The translations under genes and the position numbers were made by a program. From Oceanobacillus zhaokaii (GTDB lineage Bacteria; Bacillota; Bacilli; Bacillales; Amphibacillaceae), in contig NZ_CP024848.1 in the NCBI RefSeq assembly GCF_003352005.1, positions 2,117,001 to 2,181,000 of the forward strand: a stretch of DNA of 64,000 bases, in the 5' to 3' direction. Below are positions 45,564-56,515 of this stretch, in pieces. Below the pieces are notes generated by a model. That model did not search any database, was not told the origin of the DNA, and was given only the letters and a program-made list of their open reading frames with translations. Numbering within the stretch: the stretch's first letter is position 1; each line of letters begins with the position of its first letter.

Positions 45564-46922
45564 ATGAAGGTAGCAAAGTTTGGTGGAAGTTCACTAGCAA
45601 ATGCAACACAAATTAAAAAGGTTGGCGAAATCATTAAAAGTGACCCGGAAAGAAAGTTTATCGTTGTTTCTGCTCCTGGGAAGAGAGATCAAGCAGATAC
45701 AAAGATGACCGATTTACTTATTCAAATGGGCGATTCCTATATAAATGGATTACAATATGAAGACGACTTTCTACGGATTATGGATAGATTTGCTGAGATA
45801 ACCGAAGAATTAAATCTTTCAAATGAATTATTAAATGAATTTGAATCGACAATTAAAACTGTTTTGACAAAAGATCAAATAATTACAGATAAATTAGACG
45901 CAATAAAAGCAATTGGTGAAGACAGCTCAGCGAAGATTGTAAGTGCATATTTACAAAGTCTTGGTCTAGATGCACATTATATAAATCCATTAGATGCAGG
46001 AATCATTGTTAGCGATGAACCAGGAAATGCACAAATACTGCCTGGAAGCTTAGCAAAAATATATTCATTGCATCAAAAAGATGGGATATTGGTTATACCT
46101 GGATTTTTTGGATATACGGAACAAGGGAAACTTGCTACTTTTTCTAGAGGTGGCTCTGATATCACCGGCTCAATTATAGCTGCTGGTGTTAAAGCAGAGT
46201 TATATGAGAACTTCACTGATGTTAACTCAGTATACTCCGTGAATCCAAATATTGTAGAAAACCCGAAAGAAATCACTATATTAACGTATAAAGAAATGCG
46301 CGAATTGTCATATGCAGGTTTTTCTGTTTTTCATGACGAGGCATTAATACCGGTAATTAAAGAGAAGATTCCTATCTGCATTAAAAACACAAATAATCCT
46401 GATGCACAGGGTACATACATTGTTTCAGAAAGAGAAGTAAAAGAGGATGAATGTGTATCTGGAATTGCTAGTGATACTGGTTTCTGCAGTTTATATGTTA
46501 GTAAATACTTAATGAACCGTGAAATTGGATTTGGTCGTAAGTTATTAGGAATTCTAGAGGATGAAGGAATTTCATTTGAGCATGCCCCCTCAGGGATTGA
46601 CGATATGTCCGTTATCATTCGTGAGAGGAATTTTCCCCCTGCTAAAGAGGCAATTGTTTTAAATAGAATAAAAGAAGAACTGCATGCTGATACTGTTAGC
46701 CTGCACCGAGGAATCGCTATAATTATGGTGGTTGGTGAAGGTCTAGTAAATACTATTGGTGTTGCCAATAAAGCAATTTCAGCTTTAGCAGAAGCAAGAG
46801 TCAATATTGAAATGATAAACCAAGGTTCTTCAGAAGTTTCCATGATGTTCGGGATACAATCATCGGATATTGATCGAGCAATTAAATCAATATACCGTGC
46901 GTATTTTGAAAAAAACAATTAA
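45564..46922 (+). CDS. Aspartokinase (class III type)
   Basis: A 452-residue aspartate kinase. KVAKFGGSSLA begins the kinase domain, FSRGGSDITGSIIA is the aspartate/ATP region, and two ACT-type regulatory domains fill the last 150 residues. It makes 4-phospho-aspartate for lysine, threonine and methionine. Size and layout fit the Bacillus aspartokinase III (YclM/ThrD) rather than the LysC or DapG forms. GGAGGATTTGGG precedes the ATG at 45564. No lysine riboswitch or T-box is visible upstream. Likely feedback regulated, effector unknown. Confidence 0.92.
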   Translation: MKVAKFGGSSLANATQIKKVGEIIKSDPERKFIVVSAPGKRDQADTKMTDLLIQMGDSYINGLQYEDDFLRIMDRFAEITEELNLSNELLNEFESTIKTVLTKDQIITDKLDAIKAIGEDSSAKIVSAYLQSLGLDAHYINPLDAGIIVSDEPGNAQILPGSLAKIYSLHQKDGILVIPGFFGYTEQGKLATFSRGGSDITGSIIAAGVKAELYENFTDVNSVYSVNPNIVENPKEITILTYKEMRELSYAGFSVFHDEALIPVIKEKIPICIKNTNNPDAQGTYIVSEREVKEDECVSGIASDTGFCSLYVSKYLMNREIGFGRKLLGILEDEGISFEHAPSGIDDMSVIIRERNFPPAKEAIVLNRIKEELHADTVSLHRGIAIIMVVGEGLVNTIGVANKAISALAEARVNIEMINQGSSEVSMMFGIQSSDIDRAIKSIYRAYFEKNN

Positions 46923-46927
46923 TATAA

Positions 46928-46968
46928 AAAAGGCTGTGACCTATGATTTAGGTCACAGCCTTTTTTTA
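46928..46968. terminator. Bidirectional terminator between the aspartokinase gene and spo0A
   Basis: AAGGCTGTGACCT and AGGTCACAGCCTT form a 13-bp stem with a 7-base loop flanked by A and T runs. It can serve both the aspartokinase gene and the converging spo0A gene. Confidence 0.9.
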
Positions 46969-47008
46969 TGGCTGGATAAGAATGTAAAAAATTAAGAAAT
47001 TCTCTTTA

Positions 47009-47788
47009 TCATGAGGCACGATTCTCTAAGCGTAAGCGATCAGCGACCATTGCGATAAATTCACTATTGGTTGGTTTTGCTTTTGAAATATTTATCGTGT
47101 ATCCAAATAATGCTGAAATTGAATCTATATTTCCTCTGCTCCATGCAACCTCGATAGCATGACGAATCGCCCGTTCTACTCGCGATGCTGTCGTATTAAA
47201 CTTTTTGCCTATTTCTGGGTAGAGTACTTTCGTTATAGATCCTAGTAACTCGATATCATTATAAACCATTGTAATCGCTTCTCTTAAATACATATAACCT
47301 TTAATATGTGCAGGAACGCCAATCTCATGAATAATATTTGTAATACTTGCCTCTAGGTCCAGTTTCTTTTTATCCTTTTTCGTTCCTTTATTCATACTCT
47401 TATTAACAGTATAATTTCCTTTTACTTGACGGACTTGATCACCTAAATTATCTAGATCAAATGGTTTTAATATAAAATAAGATGCACCCAAATCGACTGC
47501 TTTCTTCATAACTTCTTCTTGACCAAAAGCAGTTAGCATAATTACATTTGGTGTTGGTTGATTATCTCTGTTCTTAATTGTCTGAAGTACTGCTAATCCA
47601 TCGATATGTGGCATAATAATGTCTAATATTAATACATCTGGCTCTAATTCGTCTAACAGCATTAAACAATCTCTGCCATTATATGCTTTACCAATTACCT
47701 CAATATCTGGTTGTTCATCAAAATACTCTTCCATCATTTGTACAAGTTCCTTATTATCATCAACTAAAACTATACTAGTTTTTTCCAA
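47009..47788 (-). CDS. spo0A: Sporulation master regulator Spo0A
   Basis: A 259-residue response regulator. The receiver domain has VDDNKELV, the phosphoacceptor Asp56 ([12 protein letters not shown]) and the Lys of ILKPFDL. The DNA-binding domain contains [19 protein letters not shown] and the recognition helix [20 protein letters not shown]. It receives phosphate from the phosphorelay and switches on sporulation. It starts at TTG with AAGGAGGGG upstream; Spo0A genes often lack ATG. A SigH-type promoter lies 52-78 bases upstream. Confidence 0.98.
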   Translation of the reverse strand: MEKTSIVLVDDNKELVQMMEEYFDEQPDIEVIGKAYNGRDCLMLLDELEPDVLILDIIMPHIDGLAVLQTIKNRDNQPTPNVIMLTAFGQEEVMKKAVDLGASYFILKPFDLDNLGDQVRQVKGNYTVNKSMNKGTKKDKKKLDLEASITNIIHEIGVPAHIKGYMYLREAITMVYNDIELLGSITKVLYPEIGKKFNTTASRVERAIRHAIEVAWSRGNIDSISALFGYTINISKAKPTNSEFIAMVADRLRLENRAS

Positions 47789-47839
47789 AGTTGCCCCTCC
47801 TTTTATATATGTAACGATTAGTCATATCCTATTCTAATT

Positions 47840-47866
47840 ATTCTACAAAAATTGCGATTATCCTTT
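47840..47866 (-). promoter_or_regulatory. Candidate sigma-H promoter of spo0A
   Basis: On the minus strand AAAGGATAA (47858-47866) and AGAAT (47840-47844) match the sigma-H elements AGGAWWT and GAAT with 13 bases between. In B. subtilis the sporulation promoter of spo0A is SigH-dependent. No clear 0A box is visible nearby. Confidence 0.55.
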
Positions 47867-47948
47867 TTTTATTTCAAAAAGCTTTAAATAATTTTTCTAT
47901 TGCTACTTTTCCCTTAAAATAGTTTAAATAAACAAGAGCATTTACGAA

Positions 47949-47987
47949 CACAAAAAAATACTTGTAATGGAGAATTCCACTACAAGT
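47949..47987 (-). terminator. Terminator after spoIVB
   Basis: CTTGTAGTGGA and TCCATTACAAG (minus strand) pair with one mismatch around a 4-base loop and are followed by TATTTTTTT. It separates spoIVB from spo0A. Confidence 0.8.
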
Positions 47988-47994
47988 TAATTGA

Positions 47995-49278
47995 TTAGCT
48001 TGCTTTTTTATTTGATTTATAAATATTTATGCCTGCATCCTGTAACATCCACTCTATATGAACACCATATCCGGATGTTGGATCATTTACAAATACATGG
48101 GTTACCGCGCCAATTACTTTTCCATCCTGGATAATCGGACTGCCACTCATACCTTGAACAATTCCACCTGTTCGTTTTAGTAATTCAGGATCTGTAACCT
48201 TAATTACCATACCTTTCGTTGCTGGGAACTTCTGTGCTACACTACTCACTATTTCCACATCAAATTCTTCTACTTTTTCATCTTCTACAACGGTGAGTAT
48301 TTTTGCAGGCCCTTCTTTTACCTCATGTGATAAAGCTATCGGTAGTGCTTCTTTATATTTTTCGTTTTCAACTGCCTGATTAAGTTCACCAAAAATCCCG
48401 AATGGACTATTCTTTGTTATTGTACCAATTTTATTATTTTCAACCGAGAAGCTGGCTTGCTTTTCGCCAGGGGTTCCATTATTTCCTTTCTCAATTGCAG
48501 TAACTGAAGACCTTACAATAGTTCCATTGTGTATTTCGATTGGTTTTTTTGTATCCATATCAGAGATAACATGCCCTAATGCGCCATATTTTTTTGATAT
48601 CGGTTCATAAAAAGTCATCGTACCAATTCCGGCAGCAGTATCTCGTATATATAAACCAATTCTATATTGATTATTTTGTTTATCTAAAACAGGATGAAGG
48701 GTTGTTTTGATTTCTTCCTTTCCTCTTTTAATCGTTACATTTAAGTCACGATTAACCTTACCTGCCTCATCAACATAACTTTTTATTTCATTCATCGATT
48801 TAATCGGCTCACCATTTATCTTCAAAATAACATCTCCAACGTTTATATTCGCAATTTCTCCTGGTGACTTTCCACCTTCAGTACCATTTACAAGATGATG
48901 TCCCACAACAAGAACTCCGAGGGTGTGTAATTGCACACCAATTGATTGCCCACCAGGCACAACGCGAATGTCATTTAATACAGATAAGTCTACTTTTTTA
49001 ATTGGAACACCAGCTGCTTCATATACTAACTCGCTCTTCCCCGATTCTTTTGCATAAAATTCTGAGGAATCAATCGCAAGTACACTTTCATCAGAAGTTT
49101 CCATGGCAATATCTTTGCCCAGAGTTGGTATTTCAATCGGCTCTTCATTTTGAATTGTTACAAGCTCATTGGGTATCGTTAAATATTTCTGTACTGGAGT
49201 AGACAGGGGGATTGCAATACATGCAATCAGGAGTATAACGCCAATACAAATTCGAATCGTATTCATATATTTATTCAA
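47995..49278 (-). CDS. spoIVB: SpoIVB serine peptidase (S55)
   Basis: A 427-residue forespore-secreted protease. One N-terminal membrane anchor, a PDZ domain around 125-205 ([20 protein letters not shown]), then the S55 domain with the catalytic His in [13 protein letters not shown] and the Ser in [11 protein letters not shown]. It crosses to the intermembrane space and triggers pro-SigK cleavage. The TTG at 49278 is chosen because AGGAG lies 10 bases before it; an ATG four codons later is 22 bases away and a GTG upstream is too close. Confidence 0.94.
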   Translation of the reverse strand: MNKYMNTIRICIGVILLIACIAIPLSTPVQKYLTIPNELVTIQNEEPIEIPTLGKDIAMETSDESVLAIDSSEFYAKESGKSELVYEAAGVPIKKVDLSVLNDIRVVPGGQSIGVQLHTLGVLVVGHHLVNGTEGGKSPGEIANINVGDVILKINGEPIKSMNEIKSYVDEAGKVNRDLNVTIKRGKEEIKTTLHPVLDKQNNQYRIGLYIRDTAAGIGTMTFYEPISKKYGALGHVISDMDTKKPIEIHNGTIVRSSVTAIEKGNNGTPGEKQASFSVENNKIGTITKNSPFGIFGELNQAVENEKYKEALPIALSHEVKEGPAKILTVVEDEKVEEFDVEIVSSVAQKFPATKGMVIKVTDPELLKRTGGIVQGMSGSPIIQDGKVIGAVTHVFVNDPTSGYGVHIEWMLQDAGINIYKSNKKAS

Positions 49279-49515
49279 CCGTTTCACACTCCTATACCTA
49301 ACCCATACCACTTTACTCTTTCTATACACCTAATTTGACCTAATACAGGTCATTTTAAACTGGATATACTTATGAAAAATGTTTAAGATTACCTCTATTT
49401 TTATTGAAAACATATGTATAAGCTGTTCTGTAAACAGATTGCTTTTATGCCTGTTTATAATTGGCAGGCAACCCTTATTTCAATTTAAAATCAACTGATT
49501 TGTAGTTAATATCCA

Positions 49516-49592
49516 TAAAAAAAGCCAGATGCTTAGAATGTCATTCATTCCCTCCATCGGTAAATAAATGTATACTCTAGCTTCTGACTTTA
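49516..49592 (-). terminator. Terminator after recN
   Basis: On the minus strand AGTCAGA-AGCTAG pairs imperfectly with CTAAGC-A-TCTGGCT, closing a long loop, and TTTTTTT follows. The rest of the 330-base spoIVB-recN gap (49279-49608) contains the spoIVB upstream region and no gene. Confidence 0.65.
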
Positions 49593-49608
49593 TAACGAAT
49601 ATTATACT

Positions 49609-51318
49609 TCAACCTGCTTTAAATGTTGAGGCGAGTTCAAGTAATTCTTTTGCGTGTTCTTTCGCAGTTTCGGTTAATTTTGTTCCGGTAATCATCCGAC
49701 TTAGTTCATTAATTTGATCTTTTACTGTTAATTCTTCCATCTGTGTAATCGTTCGTTTGTTTTTCTCAACTTTTTTAATGAATTTATGTGTATCTGCCAT
49801 AGCAGCTACTTGTGGTAAATGCGTAATACAAAGAACTTGTGAATCAACAGAAATCTGATATATTTTCTCAGCTATGGCTTGGGCAACTCGTCCACTTACA
49901 CCTGTATCTACTTCATCAAAAATTACACTTGTTACACCCTGATGTTTTGCGAAGATTTTTTTTAGTGCTAGCATAATACGGGAGAGTTCTCCACCAGAAG
50001 CTACTTTGCTCAGTTCTTTTAGCGGTTCCCCTGGATTCGTTGAAATCATAAAACGAACCTGGTCGAATCCATCCTTAGTTAGTAAATACTTGCCATCATT
50101 CAAATGATTTTCTTCGTTATCAAAGGAAATAGCAAATGAAGCCTTCTCTAAATACAGTCCTTTAAATTCTTTATAAATTGCTTTCGTTAAAGAATTGGCT
50201 GCTTTCTTCCTAATATCATGTAGCTGTACTGCTTCTAGGTATGCATCTTTTTCTATCTCTTCTATTTGTTGATTCAATGTAGAAAGATGGGAATCTTTAT
50301 TTGTAATTTGTTCTAATTCCTCTTCGACCTTCGCCATATACTCAAGTATTTCTGTAACATTTGATCCATACTTTTTCTTCAATCTATTTATTTCATTTAA
50401 ACGATTCTCTATTTCATTCAAGCGCTCTGGGTTATATTGTAATTCTTCGAGTTGACTGCGGAGTGCATAAGTAATTTCCTCTAGTGCGTAATAATGATTC
50501 GAAAGCTCTTCTGCCTTCTCCGTAATAAAAGGATCATATGCTTTACTATCCTGCAATGCTAATTGTGCTTGATTTAGCCACTCCAGCCCTTTTTGTTCTC
50601 CGTAAAGAGCGGTATACGAATCCTGAAGTGATTGATAAATGCGTTCAAAGTTAACAAGTGAACTTCTTTCTTCTTCAAGCAGGACATCCTCATTTGGGGA
50701 AAGGTTTGCCTGTTCTAATTCTTTTTTTTGAAATTCTAATAGGTCTAAGCGATGTGCTATTTCTTGTTCATTTTCACTTAGCTTTTTATAACGTGCTTTT
50801 AGAGAAGTTAGCTTGCCATATAAATGACTATATTCTTCTTTTGCTTTTGCCATTGACTTCGGATCATACATATCAAGTAGATCGAGATGGTGCTCTGGAT
50901 CCATTAATGATTGGGTTTCATGTTGACTGTGTATATCTATCAATGTCTTACCGAACTCCCGTAATATAGCTAAGGTAACTAACTTACTATTAACACGGCA
51001 TATACTTTTGCCAGAGATTGTAATAATTCGTTCGAGAACGACTTGTTCATCTGTAATCTCAATCCCAAATTGCTTGCCAACATTGTAAATAGCATGTTTG
51101 TCATTAGGAATGAAAAATAACCCTTCAATTTCCGCCCGTTTCGTACCATGCCGTACAAACTCTACTGATCCTCTACCGCCAGCTAATAATTGGATTGCGT
51201 CAATGATGATAGACTTCCCAGCCCCTGTTTCCCCTGTCAACACGGTTAACCCTTCATTAAAATTAATTGAAATTTCATCGATTATTGCAAAATCACGAAT
51301 TGATAATTCTGTTAGCAT
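49609..51318 (-). CDS. recN: DNA repair protein RecN
   Basis: A 569-residue SMC-like ATPase. Walker A GETGAGKSIIIDAI at the N-terminus, a long coiled coil (about 160-380), the ABC signature region ASGGELSRIMLALK, and Walker B SVIFDEVDTGVSG. It is an early responder to DNA double-strand breaks. The ATG giving MLTELSIRDF is 10 bases after GAGGTGA; an ATG three codons upstream directly abuts it. ahrC lies upstream as in bacilli. Confidence 0.95.
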   Translation of the reverse strand: MLTELSIRDFAIIDEISINFNEGLTVLTGETGAGKSIIIDAIQLLAGGRGSVEFVRHGTKRAEIEGLFFIPNDKHAIYNVGKQFGIEITDEQVVLERIITISGKSICRVNSKLVTLAILREFGKTLIDIHSQHETQSLMDPEHHLDLLDMYDPKSMAKAKEEYSHLYGKLTSLKARYKKLSENEQEIAHRLDLLEFQKKELEQANLSPNEDVLLEEERSSLVNFERIYQSLQDSYTALYGEQKGLEWLNQAQLALQDSKAYDPFITEKAEELSNHYYALEEITYALRSQLEELQYNPERLNEIENRLNEINRLKKKYGSNVTEILEYMAKVEEELEQITNKDSHLSTLNQQIEEIEKDAYLEAVQLHDIRKKAANSLTKAIYKEFKGLYLEKASFAISFDNEENHLNDGKYLLTKDGFDQVRFMISTNPGEPLKELSKVASGGELSRIMLALKKIFAKHQGVTSVIFDEVDTGVSGRVAQAIAEKIYQISVDSQVLCITHLPQVAAMADTHKFIKKVEKNKRTITQMEELTVKDQINELSRMITGTKLTETAKEHAKELLELASTFKAG

Positions 51319-51352
51319 GGATATCATTCACCTCATTAAAAAGTACACATAA

Positions 51353-51802
51353 TCATAACATGTTAATAAAGCGTTCTTTGAGGTCAATCGCTTGTTCCTC
51401 TGTTCTACATATGATTAAGCATGTATCATCCCCACAAATCGTCCCCATTATCTCTTCCCAGTCCAAATTATCAATTAGCACTCCCATTGCCTGTGCATTA
51501 CCTGGCAAGGTTTTCAAAACAATAAAATGGCTAGTATGATCAATTTTCACAAATACGTCAGCAATTAATCGTTTGAGTTTTTCAAATGGATTAAACCGAG
51601 AATCGGCTGGCAAGCTATATTTATATGTGCCATTATTTGTCGGAACCTTAACTAATTGCAGTTCTTTTATGTCACGAGAGATAGTCGCTTGGGTCACGTT
51701 TTTCCCTAATGATCGTAAACGATCAACAAGTTCATCTTGCGTTTCAATTTCGTTTTCAGAAATCAATTCACGTATTTTCAAATGCCGCTGAATCTTACTC
51801 AT
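51353..51802 (-). CDS. ahrC: Arginine repressor/activator AhrC (ArgR)
   Basis: A 149-residue regulator. The N-terminal winged helix contains [20 protein letters not shown]; the C-terminal hexamerisation and arginine-binding domain has [15 protein letters not shown], whose Asp pair binds arginine. It represses arginine synthesis and activates catabolism. Gene order tlyA-ahrC-recN matches B. subtilis. Confidence 0.96.
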   Translation of the reverse strand: MSKIQRHLKIRELISENEIETQDELVDRLRSLGKNVTQATISRDIKELQLVKVPTNNGTYKYSLPADSRFNPFEKLKRLIADVFVKIDHTSHFIVLKTLPGNAQAMGVLIDNLDWEEIMGTICGDDTCLIICRTEEQAIDLKERFINML

Positions 51803-51828
51803 GTTACACCCCCTGTACGTTTTAATTT

Positions 51829-52641
51829 CTATTTTAGCGAAGTATGGGCATCCTCAACAATATTATCGATTTGATCGATAACCTCACGCCGGTGCTGGTT
51901 CCCTGTCATCCAGCCTAAATGGGCTAAAAATTCGATATTGCCTTCCCCGCCCGTAATTGGTGAAAATGTTAAGTTTATTAATTCATATTGCTCATCAGTT
52001 GCAAATGCAATCACTTCACGTAATACCTCTAGATGAACATTTTTATCGTTAATAATCCCCTTCTCACCTACTTGCTCTCTCCTAGCTTCGAATTGCGGTT
52101 TTATCAAGACAACAACATCACTTTGTGGCGCGAGCAATTGATTTAGCACTGGCAGTATTTTTTTTATAGAAATAAAGGAAACATCGACACTTGCAAAATT
52201 AGGTGTGCCTTTTATTAGCATATCTGGTGTAACATAACGAAAATTAGTTCTTTCCATTACAACTACACGAGCATCGTTTCTTAATTTCCAGTCCAATTGA
52301 TTATAACCAACATCGATCGCATAGCTAAGCTTCGCTCCATGCTGTAAGGCACAATCAGTAAAACCTCCTGTTGATGATCCTACGTCAATTAAAATTTTAC
52401 CCTCGGCCGAAATATTAAATACTTTTAACGCTTTTTCTAATTTTAACCCGCCACGACCGACATATGGAATGGATTTTCCTTTTACTGTTAACGTAATATT
52501 TTCGTCTATTTTCATTCCTGGTTTATCTAAACGTTCCTGCTCGTTGAACACGAGCCCAGCCATTATGATACGCTTTGCCTTATCAATATCTTCTATTAGA
52601 TTTCGTTCAACTAATAATTCATCCAACCGTTTTTTGCTCAT
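51829..52641 (-). CDS. yqxC: TlyA-family rRNA methyltransferase (YqxC)
   Basis: A 270-residue protein with an N-terminal S4 domain ([20 protein letters not shown]) and an FtsJ-like methyltransferase domain. [18 protein letters not shown] is the SAM-binding loop and DVSFISIKK a later motif. Homologues, including mycobacterial TlyA, 2'-O-methylate rRNA; the target in bacilli is not established. AAAAGGGTTAACACAA precedes the ATG. In B. subtilis dxs lies between ispA and this gene; here the gap has only 178 bases. Confidence 0.9.
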   Translation of the reverse strand: MSKKRLDELLVERNLIEDIDKAKRIIMAGLVFNEQERLDKPGMKIDENITLTVKGKSIPYVGRGGLKLEKALKVFNISAEGKILIDVGSSTGGFTDCALQHGAKLSYAIDVGYNQLDWKLRNDARVVVMERTNFRYVTPDMLIKGTPNFASVDVSFISIKKILPVLNQLLAPQSDVVVLIKPQFEARREQVGEKGIINDKNVHLEVLREVIAFATDEQYELINLTFSPITGGEGNIEFLAHLGWMTGNQHRREVIDQIDNIVEDAHTSLK

Positions 52642-52757
52642 TTGTGTTAACCCTTTTCCTGTGTCACTGTATTGTTTTCTATCATTACTATATCAAATTC
52701 ATCATCTTTTAGACAAATTAAAAACAAAAAAGCTAGTATGATTTCCCGTCGAGCAAC

Positions 52758-52797
52758 ATTAACAGCCGTTAACACATATGTGAAAACGGCTGTTAAT
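52758..52797. repeat. Long palindrome between ispA and yqxC
   Basis: ATTAACAGCCGTT and AACGGCTGTTAAT form a perfect 13-bp stem around a 14-base loop that contains CACATATGTG. It lies 23 bases after the ispA stop, but neither side has a run of T. It may be an unusual terminator of the ispA operon or a protein-binding palindrome. Confidence 0.5.
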
Positions 52798-52819
52798 GAG
52801 AATGCTATATATACATTTT

Positions 52820-53704
52820 CTAATGGTCCCGTCTGCTGAAATGTTCTGTTAAGTTCATTAAATAAGAATCTTCTACTTTTGCTTTCTTTAAAGCATCTTT
52901 TGCCCTTGTTACATATTGGTTTTTTAATTCAATTGCACCATCAATCCCAAGGAGCCTAGGGTAAGTGCTCTTCATACTTTCTTCGTCACTGCCTACCCGT
53001 TTACCTAATTTCGCTTCATCACCAGTAACATCAAGAATATCGTCCTGCACTTGGAAAATCAAACCTAAATAATATGCGAATTCTTCAAGATATTGCAATT
53101 GTTCTTTTGTTGCATTCCCTAGATAGGCTCCAGTTAAGATTGCAAATTTAATTAATTCGCCAGTCTTTAGCTCATGAATTTTCTCTAGTTCTTGCAATGT
53201 TACTTCGCTATTCTCTGCCTTCATATCTAATATTTGTCCGCCAATCATTCCATTTGGCCCGCTCGTATGAGACAGTATTTTGATTATCTCGATTTTTTCC
53301 TTATCATTTAATAAGGGATCATTCGCAATTACTTCAAAACTATAAGTTAGCAATGCATCCCCAGCTAATATTGCAGTTGCTTCATCGAACACCTTATGAT
53401 TCGTTAATTTTCCACGGCGATAATCATCATTGTCCATAGCTGGCAGGTCATCATGAATAAGTGAATAAGTGTGAATCATTTCCAGTGCAACACTAGACGA
53501 TAATCCTTTTCTATAATCATTTGCAAATGCCTCGTAGCTTGCAATTAATAAAATTGGGCGAAGTCTTTTACCACCAGCATTCATCGAGTAAAGCATCGAA
53601 TCCTTTAGTTGTTTAGGGATTTTTAGTTTTTCAAGTTGATTTCTTATTTCTTGCTCGATAATCTTTATATAATGGTTCATATAATCCGTAAGATGTACTG
53701 GCAC
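52820..53704 (-). CDS. ispA: Farnesyl diphosphate synthase
   Basis: A 294-residue short-chain prenyl synthase. MNAGGKRLRPILLIASYEAF, the first Asp-rich motif (IHDDLPAMDNDDYRRGK) and the second (QVQDDILDVTGD) are present. It condenses dimethylallyl and isopentenyl diphosphates to farnesyl diphosphate. It starts at GTG with GGAGGAAC upstream, 2 bases after the xseB stop, so it belongs to the folD-xseA-xseB-ispA operon. Confidence 0.95.
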   Translation of the reverse strand: MPVHLTDYMNHYIKIIEQEIRNQLEKLKIPKQLKDSMLYSMNAGGKRLRPILLIASYEAFANDYRKGLSSSVALEMIHTYSLIHDDLPAMDNDDYRRGKLTNHKVFDEATAILAGDALLTYSFEVIANDPLLNDKEKIEIIKILSHTSGPNGMIGGQILDMKAENSEVTLQELEKIHELKTGELIKFAILTGAYLGNATKEQLQYLEEFAYYLGLIFQVQDDILDVTGDEAKLGKRVGSDEESMKSTYPRLLGIDGAIELKNQYVTRAKDALKKAKVEDSYLMNLTEHFSRRDH

Positions 53705-53706
53705 GT

Positions 53707-53937
53707 TTACTGTTCCTCCTGTATTTCAAATGGGGCAAATTCCCCCTGCTCGTTCATAATTTGCGTCATTTTTTCTTGAACGGAATTGAGCTTATCCCCA
53801 CATAGTTTAGAAAGCGTCATTCCTTCTTGGTAGTAATTAATCGCCTTCTCAAGAGGAACATCCCCTTCTTCCAGTTTCTCTACGATAGCTTCTAACTTCT
53901 CCATTGCTTCTTCAAACGTAAGTTCATCTGTTTTCAT
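53707..53937 (-). CDS. xseB: Exodeoxyribonuclease VII small subunit
   Basis: A 76-residue helical protein: [20 protein letters not shown] and [19 protein letters not shown] are the XseB signature. It pairs with XseA in the nuclease that degrades single-stranded DNA. Its ATG overlaps the xseA stop by 4 bases (ATGA) and is preceded by AGAGGAGGAAAG. Confidence 0.96.
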   Translation of the reverse strand: MKTDELTFEEAMEKLEAIVEKLEEGDVPLEKAINYYQEGMTLSKLCGDKLNSVQEKMTQIMNEQGEFAPFEIQEEQ

Positions 53938-55283
53938 GATTTACTTTCCTCCTCTACTTCCACTACCTGGCAATTTATTTTACCATCGCTTAATTTAATT
54001 TTAATATAATCATTTGCTTTCACTTGATTAGTTGATTTAATAATTTCATTCCCTGCCGTGTATGATAAGGAAAATCCACGTTTCATAATCTCCAGCGGAT
54101 TAACTAAGAATAATTTATCAATTGTATTTGTAAGTTGTATCGATTTATTTTCAAGTAATTTAGTCATATAATAATTTTGCGATTTTATTTTTTCATCAAG
54201 CTTGATTTTAGATTGCTCGAGTTGCTTTTGTGGATGCTGAGTAATTAATCGTTTATAAAGATTTAATAATCTTGTTTCTTTTTCTTTCTTAGTTGCAATC
54301 ATCTCTTTTTGTAAGCTCAGTACAAAGCTATCAAGTGCCTGTTCCTTTTGCTTGATAAGCTGTTCTGGATATCGAAAAGCATAAGCCCCTTTTAAGCGTT
54401 CCAGATGCCTCTGATGATTTCTCATTTCATTCGTTAATTCTCTCGTTAGTGATCTTGTTAGTGTATCTATCTTTTCCCTTAATTCAATCTGTGACTGTAC
54501 TGCAAGCTCAGCAGCTCCAGTCGGTGTTGGTGCGCGTAAATCTGCTACATAATCACTTATCGTAATATCTGTCTCGTGGCCAACAGCAGAGATTATCGGG
54601 ATTTTAGAACGAAAAATGGATTCTGCCACAATTTCTTCATTAAACGCCCATAACTCCTCAATTGAACCGCCGCCTCGACCTACGATTAACGTATCAAATA
54701 AATCTAAATTGTTAGCTAAATCGACTGCATCTGCAATAGAACGAGCTGCACTTTCTCCTTGAACCAGAACTGGTATGATTGTAACCTGTACAATTGGGTA
54801 TCTTCGCTTAATCGTCGTAATAATATCTCGTACTGCTGCACCAGTGGGCGAGGTAATGACGCCTATGTGCTCTGGAAACAAAGGGATTTCTTTTTTGTGA
54901 CCTTGATCAAAATAACCTTGCTTATGTAATTTTTCTTTCAACTGCTCAAAGGCTAAATATAAAGAACCTATTCCATCTGGCTCCATTTGCTGAATGTATA
55001 GCTGGTACTGACCAAAGGCTTCATAAACACTTATTTCACCTCTGATTAATACATTCATCCCATTTTCGGGTTTAAATTTTAAATATCGATTATTTCCTGC
55101 AAACATTACTGCCTGAATCTTTGCTTGATCATCTTTAATCGTCATATACATATGTCCGCGACTATGATGACTGAAATTTGATATTTCCCCCTTTAACAAT
55201 ACATCTTTTAAGTGTGGATCAACGTCAATTTTACGTTTAATATACTTTGTGAGGGCAGCGACTGTTAAGTACTTATTTTCCAA
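53934..55283 (-). CDS. xseA: Exodeoxyribonuclease VII large subunit
   Basis: A 449-residue nuclease subunit. An N-terminal OB fold ([20 protein letters not shown]), the catalytic domain with [20 protein letters not shown] and [35 protein letters not shown], then a long helical C-terminal part. It overlaps the end of folD by 11 bases. Normal length for the family. Confidence 0.96.
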   Translation of the reverse strand: MENKYLTVAALTKYIKRKIDVDPHLKDVLLKGEISNFSHHSRGHMYMTIKDDQAKIQAVMFAGNNRYLKFKPENGMNVLIRGEISVYEAFGQYQLYIQQMEPDGIGSLYLAFEQLKEKLHKQGYFDQGHKKEIPLFPEHIGVITSPTGAAVRDIITTIKRRYPIVQVTIIPVLVQGESAARSIADAVDLANNLDLFDTLIVGRGGGSIEELWAFNEEIVAESIFRSKIPIISAVGHETDITISDYVADLRAPTPTGAAELAVQSQIELREKIDTLTRSLTRELTNEMRNHQRHLERLKGAYAFRYPEQLIKQKEQALDSFVLSLQKEMIATKKEKETRLLNLYKRLITQHPQKQLEQSKIKLDEKIKSQNYYMTKLLENKSIQLTNTIDKLFLVNPLEIMKRGFSLSYTAGNEIIKSTNQVKANDYIKIKLSDGKINCQVVEVEEESKS

Positions 55284-56133
55284 CGCTTGCGAGTCCTTTT
55301 GCAGCCTTAATTGTATTCTTTAGCAGCATTGCAATCGTCATTGGTCCAACACCTTTTGGCACTGGTGTGACATAGGATGCTTTCTCTATTGCTCCATCAA
55401 AATCTACATCTCCAGTTAATTTTCCATTGTCTAAGCGGTTAATTCCAACATCAATTACTACTGCGCCCTCTTTAATATAATCACTAGTAATTGCATTAGC
55501 ACGACCAATTGCTGCAATTAAAATATCTGCTTTCTGTGTGTACGCCTTTAAATCATCAGTTCTAGAATGACAATATGTAACGGTAGCATTTTCGTTTAGG
55601 AGCAGTTGTCCAACTGGCTTACCTACAATGTTACTCCTACCTATAATAACAGCATGCTTCCCTTCAATTTCAATATCTCTTGATTTCAGCATCGTTATTA
55701 TTCCATAAGGTGTGCAGGGCAGAAACGTATCTTCACCAGTCATCATCCGTCCGATGCTGATTGGATGGAAACCATCTACGTCTTTACTTGGAGCTATGGT
55801 CTCAATAACTTCCTGTTCTCTGATTTGCTTTGGTAAAGGAAGCTGAACTAGGATGCCATGAACCCCGGGATCTTCATTTAATTTTTGGATTAGTTGAAAA
55901 AGTTCTTCCTCTGTTGTTGAATCAGGCAACTCAACTAATGAGGATGTTATCCCAACCTCACTAGCAGCTTTTTCTTTTCCTTTAACATAGGATCTTGATG
56001 CTGGATTATCTCCAACTAATACAACAGTTAAGTGTGGCGTTAATCCATTTTGAATTAATTCTGATACTTCTTCTTTCATTTCAATCCTTAATTCTTGCGC
56101 TAAATCCTTACCGTTAATTATTTCTGCTGTCAT
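55273..56133 (-). CDS. folD: Methylenetetrahydrofolate dehydrogenase/cyclohydrolase
   Basis: A 286-residue bifunctional enzyme that interconverts methylene- and formyl-tetrahydrofolate with [19 protein letters not shown] carries the catalytic Lys, [12 protein letters not shown] and the nucleotide-binding [17 protein letters not shown] follow, and [18 protein letters not shown] ends it. GGGGTGGGTATTTT precedes the ATG at 56133; the longer frame to 56187 is not supported. First gene of the operon with xseA, xseB and ispA. Confidence 0.95.
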   Translation of the reverse strand: MTAEIINGKDLAQELRIEMKEEVSELIQNGLTPHLTVVLVGDNPASRSYVKGKEKAASEVGITSSLVELPDSTTEEELFQLIQKLNEDPGVHGILVQLPLPKQIREQEVIETIAPSKDVDGFHPISIGRMMTGEDTFLPCTPYGIITMLKSRDIEIEGKHAVIIGRSNIVGKPVGQLLLNENATVTYCHSRTDDLKAYTQKADILIAAIGRANAITSDYIKEGAVVIDVGINRLDNGKLTGDVDFDGAIEKASYVTPVPKGVGPMTIAMLLKNTIKAAKGLASVGK

Positions 56134-56340
56134 AAAATACCCACCCCTATAATAATTTAGAGCTTTTTTAAAGTTTGTTGTATTCATGTAACCATCAGAT
56201 GATGTAAGTGCTAACTAGTAATAATTTTGATTTCAGATCTGTAGTGATGTTGCTATTCACACAAAAGATTTCAATCCTTTACTTCTATCAACGCCAGTTG
56301 TCAGTGGTAAGCTACTCTCCTATAAATAATTCTTCACAAC

Positions 56341-56430
56341 CCCAGCGGAGTGAGACTAAGAAGCGCGATAGCGTGAGTAGGCTCACCAGCTCCCCTAAGG
56401 TGCGCGTAATGTATTTCTGGAGATTGGTCC
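56341..56430. repeat. Dispersed intergenic repeat, inverted copy (D)
   Basis: Read on the minus strand, AGAAATACATTACGCGCACC and TTAGGGGAGCTGGTGAGCC match the left and central parts of the copy at 4324-4449. The CCAGCGG end lies at 56342. It occupies the 380-base gap between nusB and folD; nothing else is evident there apart from AT-rich DNA. Confidence 0.55.
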
Positions 56431-56515
56431 TAGAGCCTTTAGCCATTAAACTAGTTTCGCACTTTATCTAAATAGCAACAAACGATAAGAAATGAGCCTA
56501 ATTATAAAATAGCCT

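Noticed and set aside
46331..46918. 195-codon minus-strand open frame
   Set aside because: Fully antisense to the aspartokinase gene, which has clear domains and a ribosome site.
49440..49480. Inverted repeat TGCCTG/CAGGCA in the spoIVB-recN gap
   Set aside because: Six pairs with an AT-rich loop and no T run; not distinguishable from chance.
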